A stretch of 64,000 nt of DNA, taken from the NCBI GenBank assembly GCA_937980205.1, contig CALJKW010000050.1, positions 186,001 through 250,000 on the forward strand, given 5' to 3'. The DNA is from an uncultured Myxococcales bacterium (GTDB lineage Bacteria; Myxococcota; Myxococcia; Myxococcales; Myxococcaceae). Below, in pieces: positions 1 through 8,030 of the stretch; position 1 is the stretch's first letter, and every line of letters begins with the position of its first letter. The notes under the pieces are model-generated. The model was not told where the DNA came from. It saw only the letters and a program-made list of their open reading frames with translations, and did not search any database. The translations under genes and the position numbers were made by a program.

Positions 1-694
1 TGAGCGTGGGCCGATCCGCGACTCTCGCGGCGGTCATCTTGACCACCAGGTTCGCCAACTCGTCGGGGCATTCGATGGCGTCACGAGGGTCGAGGCTGGT
101 GCGGTCGACCGGTGGCCGCTGGTGCGTGAGCATCTCGAACAGCGTCGCGCCGACCGCGTAGACGTCCGACTTGGGCAGCGCCGGCCCCTCGATCTGTTCC
201 GGAGGCATGTAGCCGGGCGTTCCGGCACCGCCGACAGTGGCGAGAAGGGACTCCGCGCTCTTCCCGAGGCCGAAGTCGCCCAGCGCGATGTGCTGATCCT
301 TCACGAAGATGTTCTCGGGCTTGATGTCGCGATGCACCACTCCACGTGCGTGCGCCTCGCTCACAGCGTTAGCGATTTCGAGGGCGATGCCGGCGGCCTT
401 CTTCGCGGGCACCGGTCCTGTGAGAAGGTCTCGTAGCGTCCCATCCGCGAGCTCCATCACGATGTACGGGTCATCGCCGCTGAGGTCGTGGTCAACGAGC
501 TGAATAATGCCGGGGGCACCGCGCAGCCGGAGCAGCTTGAGCGCCTCTTTGTGAAGCTCGCCGAGCCGCTGGCCCGCGCGGTCGATCAAGCGCTTCAGGG
601 CAAGCAGTCGGCCTCCGTCGTCGCGAACGAGCCAGACCTCCCCGAAGCCGCCGATGCCAAGCGACTTGATCAGTGCGTACTTCTGCTGCCTCAT
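1..694 (-). CDS. Hanks-type serine/threonine protein kinase (C-terminus cut by window edge)
   Basis: This cytoplasmic Ser/Thr kinase is read from ATG at 694; the frame is still open at base 1, so only the first 231 residues are visible. Visible kinase signatures are a Gly-rich loop (GIGGFGEVW), the lysine in LALKRL, the catalytic loop HRDIKPEN, the magnesium loop GDFGLG and the activation/APE-like segment GTPGYMPPEQ. All catalytic residues are present, so the enzyme should be active. Its ATG overlaps the stop of the XRE regulator by 4 bp (ATGA), so the two are probably translated together. The substrate is unknown. The position directly behind the ubiquitin-like operon suggests a role in the same island, which is inference. 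Confidence 0.93.
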   Translation of the reverse strand, partial: MRQQKYALIKSLGIGGFGEVWLVRDDGGRLLALKRLIDRAGQRLGELHKEALKLLRLRGAPGIIQLVDHDLSGDDPYIVMELADGTLRDLLTGPVPAKKAAGIALEIANAVSEAHARGVVHRDIKPENIFVKDQHIALGDFGLGKSAESLLATVGGAGTPGYMPPEQIEGPALPKSDVYAVGATLFEMLTHQRPPVDRTSLDPRDAIECPDELANLVVKMTAARVADRPTL

Positions 695-1029
695 TGCGAT
701 CTCCCCGCTGCAGATGAACCATCGCGACCGTACGCCAGCGCGAACAGCCGGTGCATCAAGTAGGGCTGGCCGCGAAGCTCCCATTCGCTGAGCCGCTTCG
801 GCAAGTCGCGGTCGCGCCGAATTCCAATTTCCAGTGCGCGCAGTACGACGGCGACCGCGCCGCGTGGACCTGAGATTCCAGCGACGTTCTCCCAGCGGTT
901 GACGGTTGCAAACGCCACCCCGAGGAGATGAGCGAGCTGCTCCTGAGTCAGCCCCAGGCGCTCTCGGAGACGTCGCAGCCGTTCACCAGTCACTGCGACA
1001 GCATGCTCGCTACCGCGTTCTGATGTCAA
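691..1029 (-). CDS. XRE-family helix-turn-helix regulator
   Basis: This small DNA-binding protein has an XRE-type HTH (RLGLTQEQLAHLLGV followed by VNRWE), then about 50 residues of unknown function. The start is uncertain. TTG at 1029 lies 17 bp behind the E1 stop codon, GTG at 993 is the alternative, and neither has a clear Shine-Dalgarno sequence. The stop overlaps the kinase start (ATGA). A 16-bp near-palindrome lies directly upstream and may be its own operator. It probably belongs to the ubiquitin-like operon or to an autoregulated regulator-kinase unit at its end. Confidence 0.8.
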   Translation of the reverse strand: MTSERGSEHAVAVTGERLRRLRERLGLTQEQLAHLLGVAFATVNRWENVAGISGPRGAVAVVLRALEIGIRRDRDLPKRLSEWELRGQPYLMHRLFALAYGRDGSSAAGRSQ

Positions 1030-1035
1030 CGCCGC

Positions 1036-1051
1036 TATAGCAATTGTTATA
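1036..1051. promoter_or_regulatory. near-perfect palindrome before the XRE gene
   Basis: TATAGCAATTGTTATA reads the same on both strands at 14 of 16 positions. It overlaps the E1 stop codon and ends a few bases before the TTG start of the XRE gene. It is AT-rich in a GC-rich context and could be an operator for the XRE protein, a -10 region, or both. Confidence 0.5.
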
Positions 1052-2450
1052 CGGACACGACTCCGGTCGCTACTCGAGCAGGCCCAGTCGCCCTGATGAA
1101 CCCCGGATTGAACGCGCCGAAGCTGGAGTCGCGGGCGATGACGGTGCGGTGCTCGATGCTGGCGAGGTCGAGATCGATCGTCGCGGCGCTCGGGCCGTCG
1201 TTCAACAGCCGGAGGATTTCGGAGACGGCCAGGCACGCTGCGGTCGCCCCGACGAACGGAGCCCCCACGGCCTTCCCGGCGAGGAGGGTGACCCCACACT
1301 GGTCGAGCCCACCGTTCGCGAGCAGGTGCTCGTAGGCCGGCTGCTTCGCCACCGGCTCACCCGCCGGCGAGCTCTTCCACAGCTCCGCGGCTGGCCGCTT
1401 GCCCGGCAGGGTGTGCAGCCGCATCGTACGGAAGTCGCGATGGCCGCTGCCGAGGCCAGCCTCGACCACCATCTTGAAGCCGACCTGGTCGAGCGCGCGG
1501 CGGCCCAAGGCGTTGTCGAGGCCGCACAGGGCGATCGCCGGTTCGCTTTCCGCGCGGGTGAATGAGTCGTCGAAGCGGCGCTCGTTGAGGATCGTGGTGA
1601 ACCCCCTCGCCTCGGCCCAGGTGGCCATCGCGCGCGTCTTGCGCTGGCCCACCATGGATGCCGACGTGAGGATCGACGTGCTCTGGGTCGACGGCGTGAT
1701 GACGTCGAAGTCCTGCAGCACGAGCTCGAGCCCAGCCGGCTGCTTGTATGGGAGCAGCCCCAGCGCCCAAAGATAGGCCTGCCCCAGATGACCGAGCCCG
1801 ATCAGCCAGAGCCGTGAAGGCAGAAGGTCCAGCGGGGGCGCGCCGTCCGGCTCGAGCCAGTCGAGCTGCGGCTGCCAGAGCGAGAGCCCGACGCCGCGTC
1901 GGCCTGCCGCGGCCACCTCACCGGAGACGTGGTGGTAGGCCTCGCTCACCGCGAGCGCGCTGGAGAGCATCGGCGCGAGCGCCATCGGTGCCCGGTCGTC
2001 CAACGCTGACGCTCCGTGCGCCGGCACGACGCCCGCGCGCCAGCCGCCGTACACCGTCCGCACGTGGAACTCAGCTCCCCGGGCGACCTGACCGCCGCCG
2101 ATGGTGATGCGCGGCGTACCCGGCGGCACGGTGTCGGCCGTGCTGCCGCCCACGCCGACCACGGCCTCACGCAGGGTGCCACCCAGCGGCAGGGGGCAGC
2201 GCAAGGGGACGTCGAGGGCACCGACGACTGTGACTCCGCCCAGAAAGACACGGGAACCCAGTGCGACCGCGGTCAGCAATGACGCTTGGTGCGCCGGCTC
2301 GCAGCTCTCGGCCGGCCCGATGTCGATGCAGAGCCGGTAGCCACGAAACAGCGCCTCGGCCTCCTCGATGGTGCGCGCGAGGCCGCTGTCGATCGCCTGC
2401 TTGACGAGGCGATGCAGATGGTCCGCGGATGTCGATGATGAGGCGTTCAT
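1047..2450 (-). CDS. E1-like ThiF-family activating enzyme of the Ubl operon
   Basis: This 467-residue ThiF/E1-superfamily protein would adenylate the C-terminus of the Ubl encoded three genes upstream. The C-terminal half has the Rossmann nucleotide loop GLGHLG (about 218-223), the acidic segment LQDFDVITPS, the conserved GLDNALGRRAL region and a candidate catalytic Cys385 (DQCG) before the AGKAVGAPFVGA helix. The N-terminal 200 residues have no obvious motif and may be an inactive adenylation or accessory domain. ATG 2450 overlaps the TAA of the JAB gene (TAATG), indicating coupled translation. It is the last enzyme gene in the Ubl-E2-JAB-E1 order. Confidence 0.88.
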   Translation of the reverse strand: MNASSSTSADHLHRLVKQAIDSGLARTIEEAEALFRGYRLCIDIGPAESCEPAHQASLLTAVALGSRVFLGGVTVVGALDVPLRCPLPLGGTLREAVVGVGGSTADTVPPGTPRITIGGGQVARGAEFHVRTVYGGWRAGVVPAHGASALDDRAPMALAPMLSSALAVSEAYHHVSGEVAAAGRRGVGLSLWQPQLDWLEPDGAPPLDLLPSRLWLIGLGHLGQAYLWALGLLPYKQPAGLELVLQDFDVITPSTQSTSILTSASMVGQRKTRAMATWAEARGFTTILNERRFDDSFTRAESEPAIALCGLDNALGRRALDQVGFKMVVEAGLGSGHRDFRTMRLHTLPGKRPAAELWKSSPAGEPVAKQPAYEHLLANGGLDQCGVTLLAGKAVGAPFVGATAACLAVSEILRLLNDGPSAATIDLDLASIEHRTVIARDSSFGAFNPGFIRATGPARVATGVVSV

Positions 2451-2947
2451 TACCAGGGTCCCAGGAAGAGGAACGAGGAGCGCGCCTCGTTCGGAATGGT
2501 CTGCCACGTTCTGTTGCCGAGATACCGGTACATCCCCACGTTGCGAGGGCTCACCGGGGCGCGCGCGAAGTTGGGGACGATGAGGGCGACGTGGCCGGCT
2601 TGGGCGATCATCGGGTGCTCGCGGTCGGAGCCGCTCTGCCACTCTCCTCCGGGGTGCGTGTGGACGTCGGCGACCACGTCGAGGCCGCGCCGGCCACACA
2701 ACCGCCAGAGCTCGCCGTAGTAGCGGCCGTCGAAGCGGACGATGCCGGTAGAGAGGCTGTTCGCGTCGAGGTCGTCGTACAGCACGAAGTCGTGAACGTG
2801 GGCGCTGCCGCTCGCCTCACGCTTGCCGAGTAGGAACGCGCCGCTCTCGTGAACGCCGCGACCGCGCTCACGCAAACTCCGGAGCAGCCTCACCCACAGC
2901 CACCACGAGAAGGACAGCTCATGACGCGGCGCGAACAGCCGGCGCAT
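2450..2947 (-). CDS. JAB/MPN (JAMM) metallopeptidase, deubiquitinase-like
   Basis: This is a predicted zinc isopeptidase of the prokaryotic JAB family, about 165 residues. The JAMM motif is complete: Glu34 in HESGAFLLG, then HTHPGGEWQSGSD (His96, His98, Ser105, Asp108). It could process the Ubl C-terminus or remove the Ubl from targets. ATG 2947 overlaps the end of the E2 gene by 29 bp; an upstream ATG at 2971 would overlap more. It ends in TAATG with the E1 gene. Partners in the operon are the tandem Ubl, the E2 and the E1. Confidence 0.88.
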   Translation of the reverse strand: MRRLFAPRHELSFSWWLWVRLLRSLRERGRGVHESGAFLLGKREASGSAHVHDFVLYDDLDANSLSTGIVRFDGRYYGELWRLCGRRGLDVVADVHTHPGGEWQSGSDREHPMIAQAGHVALIVPNFARAPVSPRNVGMYRYLGNRTWQTIPNEARSSFLFLGPW

Positions 2948-3389
2948 AGTCACTGCAATTGAGCAGCTCATGGACCAACTCCAGGTATTGGGTGATGCCC
3001 GCTGACGGGCGCCAGATCTTCGACGGCATCGCCGTCAGCCAGCCGGCGTGACCCTCGATGCTCGCGCGGTCACAGGGAAGGTACAGCGCCGTCCCATCCT
3101 TCCAGTCGGTCCGGAACACCGCGCTGAGGCGGCCCCCTTTCCCCTTCGGCCAGCGTCCGAAGGCGAGCACGGAATTCTTCTCCATGTCCCACGGCCCGCC
3201 GGTAGGCGGCGTCTCTGGGAAGCCGGCACAGTTGAGCCGCAGCACGTGTTCGACGCCGTCGGCGGCTGTTACCCCGACGAAAACGTGGGGCCAGGTGATG
3301 CCCAGGAGCCGCCATCGCCCGTCAGCGACGGCGGCTCGGAAGGCAGGGCTGGCGATGTCGGCGCGCAGCGCCTTCTCGTCGGGGAGCAC
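2919..3389 (-). CDS. E2-like (UBC-fold) conjugating enzyme of the Ubl operon
   Basis: This 156-residue protein has the layout of prokaryotic E2 proteins: an N-terminal sheet (WPHVFVGVTAADG...LRLNCAGFP), a Pro-rich turn and the segment LYLPCDRASIEGHAGW, where Cys106 is the best active-site candidate with His114 nearby. A C-terminal helix ends YLELVHELLN. It would accept the Ubl from the E1 and pass it to a target. The start is GTG 3389, only 3 bp behind the Ubl stop. The E2 call rests on pattern and on the four-gene context; no structure comparison was possible. Confidence 0.78.
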   Translation of the reverse strand: MLPDEKALRADIASPAFRAAVADGRWRLLGITWPHVFVGVTAADGVEHVLRLNCAGFPETPPTGGPWDMEKNSVLAFGRWPKGKGGRLSAVFRTDWKDGTALYLPCDRASIEGHAGWLTAMPSKIWRPSAGITQYLELVHELLNCSDYAPAVRAAS

Positions 3390-3392
3390 GGC

Positions 3393-3881
3393 TTACCCCT
3401 GCACCCGCTCGTTCGGCACCAGGTCGAAGTCCACGCGGCACTTCAGGCCCTGGACGAGGGCGCCGATGTGCGTGCTCGGCGGCGGGCGGTCGTGCGTGCC
3501 CTTGAGCTGCAGGACGTGCTCGGTCGCGTCCTCCTTGCTCATGTTGAACTTGTCGGCGGCCCAGCGCTTGACGTTCGCTACCGTCACGCCCGGCGCGAAG
3601 TTGCGGCTCTCCGTCCTGGTCATGAACGTGACCGCCACCTCGATGTGCCGGCAGCGGTGCACGTGGAGCTTCACGCCCGCCTTCCCGGCCGCCTTGCCCA
3701 CGGCCTCGGCCTCGTCGACGGGGTCGTCGGTGTCCTCCGCAAACAGCAGGGCCTCGGCCGTCGCGGCCCCGAGCTCCACGAGCCGGGCCTTGATGGAGGC
3801 GAAGCTCGCCTCCGCGTCGCACTCGAGGTGCCCGACGTCCCGAACGCCCTCGCGCTGAAAGAAGATGTCGATCGATTTCAT
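3393..3881 (-). CDS. tandem ubiquitin-like protein with C-terminal glycine
   Basis: This 162-residue protein reads as two beta-grasp-like halves. The first begins MKSIDIFFQREGV, the second begins KLHVHRCRHIEVAVTF and carries the typical segment FAPGVTVANVKRWAADKF. It ends ...NERVQG, so a Gly is the natural C-terminus and no processing is needed to expose it. Two fused Ubl domains recall ISG15 and bacterial BilA. ATG 3881 has a GGAG ribosome site 9 nt upstream; a TTG at 3947 in the same frame adds an unlikely Arg-rich leader. It is the first gene of Ubl-E2-JAB-E1 and lies 62 nt behind the promoter-like element at 3944-3976. Confidence 0.82.
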   Translation of the reverse strand: MKSIDIFFQREGVRDVGHLECDAEASFASIKARLVELGAATAEALLFAEDTDDPVDEAEAVGKAAGKAGVKLHVHRCRHIEVAVTFMTRTESRNFAPGVTVANVKRWAADKFNMSKEDATEHVLQLKGTHDRPPPSTHIGALVQGLKCRVDFDLVPNERVQG

Positions 3882-3943
3882 ACCGTGTGTCTCCAACTGG
3901 GGAGCGAAGCGTCGAGCGAGATGCTCGCGCCGTCCTTGTTGAG

Positions 3944-3976
3944 CCAATTGGAGTCGCCGGTGGAACCCGGAAACGG
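3944..3976 (-). promoter_or_regulatory. island promoter-like element A (before the Ubl operon)
   Basis: On the minus strand this reads CCGTTTCCGGGTT, 14 bp, AATTGG. The same 13-mer, the same 14-bp spacer length and the same AATTGG recur at 8784-8816. The 10-bp core with the same spacing recurs at 11313-11342. It lies in the gap between the helicase stop and the Ubl start. Confidence 0.6.
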
Positions 3977-3980
3977 ACGG

Positions 3981-6900
3981 CTACGAATTTTTCGTCAGCT
4001 CGCCCGAGGGCGTCGCCGCGCAGATGAAGAAGTGCGGGCACCGCGGACACCTGAACGCATCGGGAGATGGCGGGAAGTCGCCATCGAGAATCGCCGTCAC
4101 CATGTCATTCACAGTCTTGCGGCGGTTGGCCGCGACCTTGGCCGTGGGCTCGGTCACCACCCCGATCGACTCGTCGCTGAGGTACACGGTGTCGAGCCGG
4201 TAGCCCGCGCCGAAGCCCTCCTTCGCCGCCATGTGAAGGAGCATGTACTCGATGCGGTCGTACTCCTTCTTGCGCTCCCGGCCCGTTCGCACCTGCCGCA
4301 CGAGCGTCTCACCGGCGAGCTCGCCGATGGCGGTGGGCTCGACCCATACCTTCGCGTCCTCGAAGTCGATGGAAAGTGGGTAGGGTGCGCGGAACCGCAC
4401 ACCGTCGCCCGACGCGAGCAGATAGTTGACGAGTCGGGTCGCGAGCCGGCGGTAGTCGGCGGCGTAGGGGTGGTCGGTTGGCCCGGACTTCTGCCAGATG
4501 CGATCGAACTCAGCCAGGGCTGCGCTGCGGTCGAACGTCTCATCGGTTCGTGTGCGCGACAGCCACCGCACCATCTCATAGAGGCAGTCGTGCGTCTGAA
4601 CGAACGCCGTCGGCTTCTTCCCGCCGCGCAGCCCGACGACGTGCGTGTAAAAAAAGCGCCGCGGACACTTCTCGTAGGCAGCGATCATAGAGTCGGTCAG
4701 CCGCCAATCCGCCGCGTGTGTCACCGCGATGCGGGTCTCCGCCGCGTTCGGCCGCGCCGCAGCCCCAGGTGAAAAGGCCTTCGACCCGCAGTGCATCTTC
4801 ACGTGCTGCAGGAACGGCGACTCGCTGCGCGCCTTGCCGTTGCGTTGTCGCCGCACGAAGCTCAGCCGGATGTGCTTTCGCGCGCGAGAGAGCGCAACGA
4901 AGAACAGGGACTGCTCCTCGCGGTCCTGCTCCGCCTTGATCTCGATGGCACTCTTCGACGTCTCCGCACCGTCAATCATGCCGTCCGGAACGGGGCACCG
5001 CGGGGGCGGGCCCGAGACCGGAAAGCTCTGCACGTTCATGGTGGGTACGTGCACTGCTTCGAACTCGAGTCCCTTGCTGCCGTGGACCGTCATCAGCCGC
5101 ACGGCATCCATGCCCAAGGCGGCGTTTGGGACCTGGCGCAGGTCGCGCTCCTCTGCGAACAGCATCATCTGGCGCACGCGCTCGAGCGTCCGACGTATGG
5201 GTTGCCCACCACCCACCGGGCTCTGGTCGCGGACGAAGTTCAGGAACTGCCAGATGGCGATTCCCTGAAGTCGAGTACGAACGTCGGCAGCGCGGGCGAC
5301 GCGTTCGAGTTGCCTCGTACGATCGAGCAGGTAGGTCGCGAGCACGTCCCAGGCGGAGGCGTTCGGGGAGAGCCCATCGAGGTCAGCGGCGAGCCGCGAC
5401 AACGAGGACGCGCCGCTCGCCGAGAGGCCTGCCGCCTGCGCAGCGTCTCGGAGGCGTGTCGCGGCCGGTCGGTCGCCGCCGCGCAGGTGATGCGTGGCGG
5501 CGAAGCAGTCTTGCAGTGACAGCGCGTAACGAGTCTGGGCGCCGACTCGCAGCAAGCTGTCACCGAACCGATCGACGAACATCTGTAGCAGCGCGAGCAG
5601 ATCGCGAATCTCCTCCCTCTCGAACAGGCTCCCCAGATGGAGGACGGGGATGTTCCGAGCCTCCAACGCTGTGGCCAGCTCGGTCAGCCGGCGATTCGAC
5701 CGGCAGAGCACCGCCTGGTTGCGGTAGGGCACGCCCTCCTTCCGAAGCTCCTCAATCGCGTCGGCCACACCTTGAGCCTCATGTTCGGCATCCTCGAACG
5801 ATCGGATTTCGGGGCGGAGGTCCGCGTTGCCCTGAGCTGCGGTGAGCTTGAGCTCGCTCATCCCCTGCGACGCCGACATGAGCCGCGCGAAACTGGAGAA
5901 CGTCAGGATGACTTCAGCGGAGGAGCGGTAGTTGACCGCGAGCGCCTGAACCGCCGCGCCAGGGTAATCGGCGGGGAAGACGCGCATGTTGGCCGATGAG
6001 GCCCCTCGAAAGCGGTAGATCGACTGCCGAGCATCTCCTACGGCCCACAGACGCTTTCCATCCTCACCGACCAGCTTGAGCAGACAGGCGCTCGCCCGGT
6101 TGACGTCCTGGTACTCGTCGACGAGCACGTGTCGGTGACGAAGCTGGACGGCCGCTCTGATTCGGTCATTGGTCTGAAGGAGCTCGGCCGGACGCTTTAC
6201 GAGATCGCCGAAGTCGACGCCGTCGCGCGCACGCAGGCCGCCCTCGTAGGCGTCGTACACGGTGGCGATCTCGAGGCACTTTTCGGCGGCCTCGATCTCA
6301 TCGGGGCTCGTTGCCGTGTTGGCCATCGCCTGAGCGAGCTCGCGATACCGCGTGGGCCCGACCATCTCGTCCTTCGCTCGCGAGATGGCAGAGATGATGT
6401 CGCGCAGCACGATCGCGGGATCCCATAGGTTGCGATAGTGGTTGAGCGCGAGCGTCGGCAGGGTCTCTTCGAGCATCTCGACCGCATCGCTTCGGTCGAA
6501 CAGCACCGGCTCGGGCGGCAGGCCCAGCAGGTCATGAAAGCGTCGCAGGAGGTCGAGGCCGAACGCGTGAAAAGTGCCGATCCACATCTTGGGTGCGTGT
6601 GCGGCGACGGTCGTCGACAGTCGCTCGGCGAGCTCACCCGCCGCGCGGTTGGAAAACGTGAGGATCAGAATCGACGCGGGATCGACGCCCTCGCGGATGA
6701 GCGACTCGACGCGCTTCACCAGCGTACGGGTTTTCCCGGTTCCGGGCCCCGCTTCGAGGAGCAGGGGCGAACCTCGATGTGCGGCGGCGACGTCTTGCGA
6801 CGCGTCCTCCAACACCGGCGAAGGCTCTCGAGTCGCCTGCGGAACCAGCTGCGGTAACAACAGTGCGTCGAGGACCTGCTGCCGAACAAAGTTGATGGGC

Positions 6901-7397
6901 AGGCCGATGCGAGAGGTGATGGCTTCGACCTGCATCTTCTCGTCGAGGTAGAGGGCTCGAGCACGGACCCGCGGCAAGAGCAGCTCGCGTCCGAAGACGT
7001 TGGCCTTCAGCTCGCTGCGCACGCGGGCCCCGTAGTCTTCGACGCGCTGAAGGCCAACGGGTGCAGGCTCAGTCGATTGGGACGGGTCGATGTCTTCGAC
7101 CGCACACTCGCTCGACGAATGATCGATTTCGGCGTGGCCGAGCTCGTGCGCGACCAGGAGTGCCTGCTGCCCCGGGTCATCGCTCCGGGCGCACGAGATG
7201 AGTCCGGCTTGATCATCGAAGACCGCATGCGCTCCGTTGAGCGCGAGGTCGTCCGGGGCCAGCCACGTCAGCTCGAGTCGAAGGTGGGCCGCGGCGCGGG
7301 TCGCCAGGTCGAGCGGATTCCAAGGGTCAGCGCCTTGGCGAACCAGCTGCTCATGGAGCTCCGCTGCTCGACGGCGGATCGGATCGAACGGATCCAT
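3981..7397 (-). CDS. ImmA/IrrE protease - UvrD-type helicase - PD-(D/E)XK/Fe-S fusion
   Basis: This protein of 1138 residues has three parts. Residues 1-190 form an ImmA/IrrE-like zinc peptidase (HELGH at 84-88, then ELKANVFGRELLLP). Residues 200-800 form an SF1 UvrD/Rep helicase with Walker A GPGTGKT (217-223), DEYQD box, GDARQSIYRFRG, VHGSKGLEFE and ALSRARKHIRL. The C-terminus is a Cas4/AddB-like domain with four cysteines (YEKCPRRF, then CPRCPHFFIC at 1117-1126) suited to an Fe-S cluster. In the nuclease core the expected acidic-x-Lys step reads RQVRTGR, so catalysis may be lost. ATG 7397 is 3 bp behind the preceding gene. It probably acts on invader DNA, with the protease as a damage or infection sensor; that role is inference. 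Confidence 0.88.
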   Translation of the reverse strand: MDPFDPIRRRAAELHEQLVRQGADPWNPLDLATRAAAHLRLELTWLAPDDLALNGAHAVFDDQAGLISCARSDDPGQQALLVAHELGHAEIDHSSSECAVEDIDPSQSTEPAPVGLQRVEDYGARVRSELKANVFGRELLLPRVRARALYLDEKMQVEAITSRIGLPINFVRQQVLDALLLPQLVPQATREPSPVLEDASQDVAAAHRGSPLLLEAGPGTGKTRTLVKRVESLIREGVDPASILILTFSNRAAGELAERLSTTVAAHAPKMWIGTFHAFGLDLLRRFHDLLGLPPEPVLFDRSDAVEMLEETLPTLALNHYRNLWDPAIVLRDIISAISRAKDEMVGPTRYRELAQAMANTATSPDEIEAAEKCLEIATVYDAYEGGLRARDGVDFGDLVKRPAELLQTNDRIRAAVQLRHRHVLVDEYQDVNRASACLLKLVGEDGKRLWAVGDARQSIYRFRGASSANMRVFPADYPGAAVQALAVNYRSSAEVILTFSSFARLMSASQGMSELKLTAAQGNADLRPEIRSFEDAEHEAQGVADAIEELRKEGVPYRNQAVLCRSNRRLTELATALEARNIPVLHLGSLFEREEIRDLLALLQMFVDRFGDSLLRVGAQTRYALSLQDCFAATHHLRGGDRPAATRLRDAAQAAGLSASGASSLSRLAADLDGLSPNASAWDVLATYLLDRTRQLERVARAADVRTRLQGIAIWQFLNFVRDQSPVGGGQPIRRTLERVRQMMLFAEERDLRQVPNAALGMDAVRLMTVHGSKGLEFEAVHVPTMNVQSFPVSGPPPRCPVPDGMIDGAETSKSAIEIKAEQDREEQSLFFVALSRARKHIRLSFVRRQRNGKARSESPFLQHVKMHCGSKAFSPGAAARPNAAETRIAVTHAADWRLTDSMIAAYEKCPRRFFYTHVVGLRGGKKPTAFVQTHDCLYEMVRWLSRTRTDETFDRSAALAEFDRIWQKSGPTDHPYAADYRRLATRLVNYLLASGDGVRFRAPYPLSIDFEDAKVWVEPTAIGELAGETLVRQVRTGRERKKEYDRIEYMLLHMAAKEGFGAGYRLDTVYLSDESIGVVTEPTAKVAANRRKTVNDMVTAILDGDFPPSPDAFRCPRCPHFFICAATPSGELTKNS

Positions 7398-7400
7398 GCG

Positions 7401-8030
7401 CTACCTGCCGAGCAGCTTCTTCAGCTGTGCTTCCGTGAGCTGCGAGGCTCGCGCCGCTTCTTCGAAGGACTGCTGCGCGACGGCTTCGGGTTTTCGAACT
7501 GACTTGTGGCGCACGGCGTGGTGGATCACAGGTCGAGCGCTCAAGTGTGCACTGATGACCTCGACGGGCACCTTCATCGCGGTAGCTACGCGTCGACTGA
7601 AGTCGAGCGGGATCGTCTCAGGACGGATGCGGCGGTCTCTGACCCTGGTGAGGAATGGCGTGTTGACGTCGAGCTCGGCCGCCAGAGCTCGCAACCCCTC
7701 ACGGTCCAGCTTCGAGAGAGGATTCTCCGCAGGGACAGCGGCGGGGATCGCCGGCGAGGAGCCGACCTCGTAGAGCTTGTTCTGAAATCGGCTCATGGCC
7801 CGCGTCACGGCGGCACTTGTCTCCACAGTCGGTGAGTCGACGTGTTCGTCGTCGTCATCGCGACCCGGTTCGAGCGCCCACGCAATCGCGAAGGCGGTGA
7901 GCTCCGCCGCGTGCTGTGGATACCGGCGCGTCAGGTCGTCAAGAACCGCGGCACGCGGCGTGTCCGTCAGAGCGAGCTCGTACAGGGCATCGGAGAGTGG
8001 AATCTGCCTATCGCGATCGTTGGTCGTCAT
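7401..8030 (-). CDS. HTH-like partner of the ImmA-helicase protein
   Basis: This 209-residue cytoplasmic protein has no certain family. The N-terminus (TRRYPQHAAELTAFAIAWAL) is a short helical module often seen in small regulators beside ImmA/IrrE genes. The middle (LAAELDVNTPFLTRVRDRRI ... RRVATAMKVPVEVI) looks like a variant helix-turn-helix. The end is Arg/Lys-rich and finishes in LTEAQLKKLLGR. It overlaps the sigma-like gene by 4 bp (ATGA) and is 3 bp from the helicase gene, so all three form one unit. A plausible job is a repressor or antitoxin-like substrate cleaved by the ImmA domain, as in ImmR/DdrO pairs; this is inference. Confidence 0.7.
   Translation of the reverse strand: MTTNDRDRQIPLSDALYELALTDTPRAAVLDDLTRRYPQHAAELTAFAIAWALEPGRDDDDEHVDSPTVETSAAVTRAMSRFQNKLYEVGSSPAIPAAVPAENPLSKLDREGLRALAAELDVNTPFLTRVRDRRIRPETIPLDFSRRVATAMKVPVEVISAHLSARPVIHHAVRHKSVRKPEAVAQQSFEEAARASQLTEAQLKKLLGR

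Noticed and set aside
1036..1085. Island promoter element before the XRE gene
   Set aside because: An AATTG core and ACCGGAGT at roughly the right distance exist, but the match to the shared boxes is too poor to claim.
3048..4772. 574-residue plus-strand frame
   Set aside because: Antisense to the E2, Ubl and helicase genes; composition is Arg/Val/Leu-rich without motifs.
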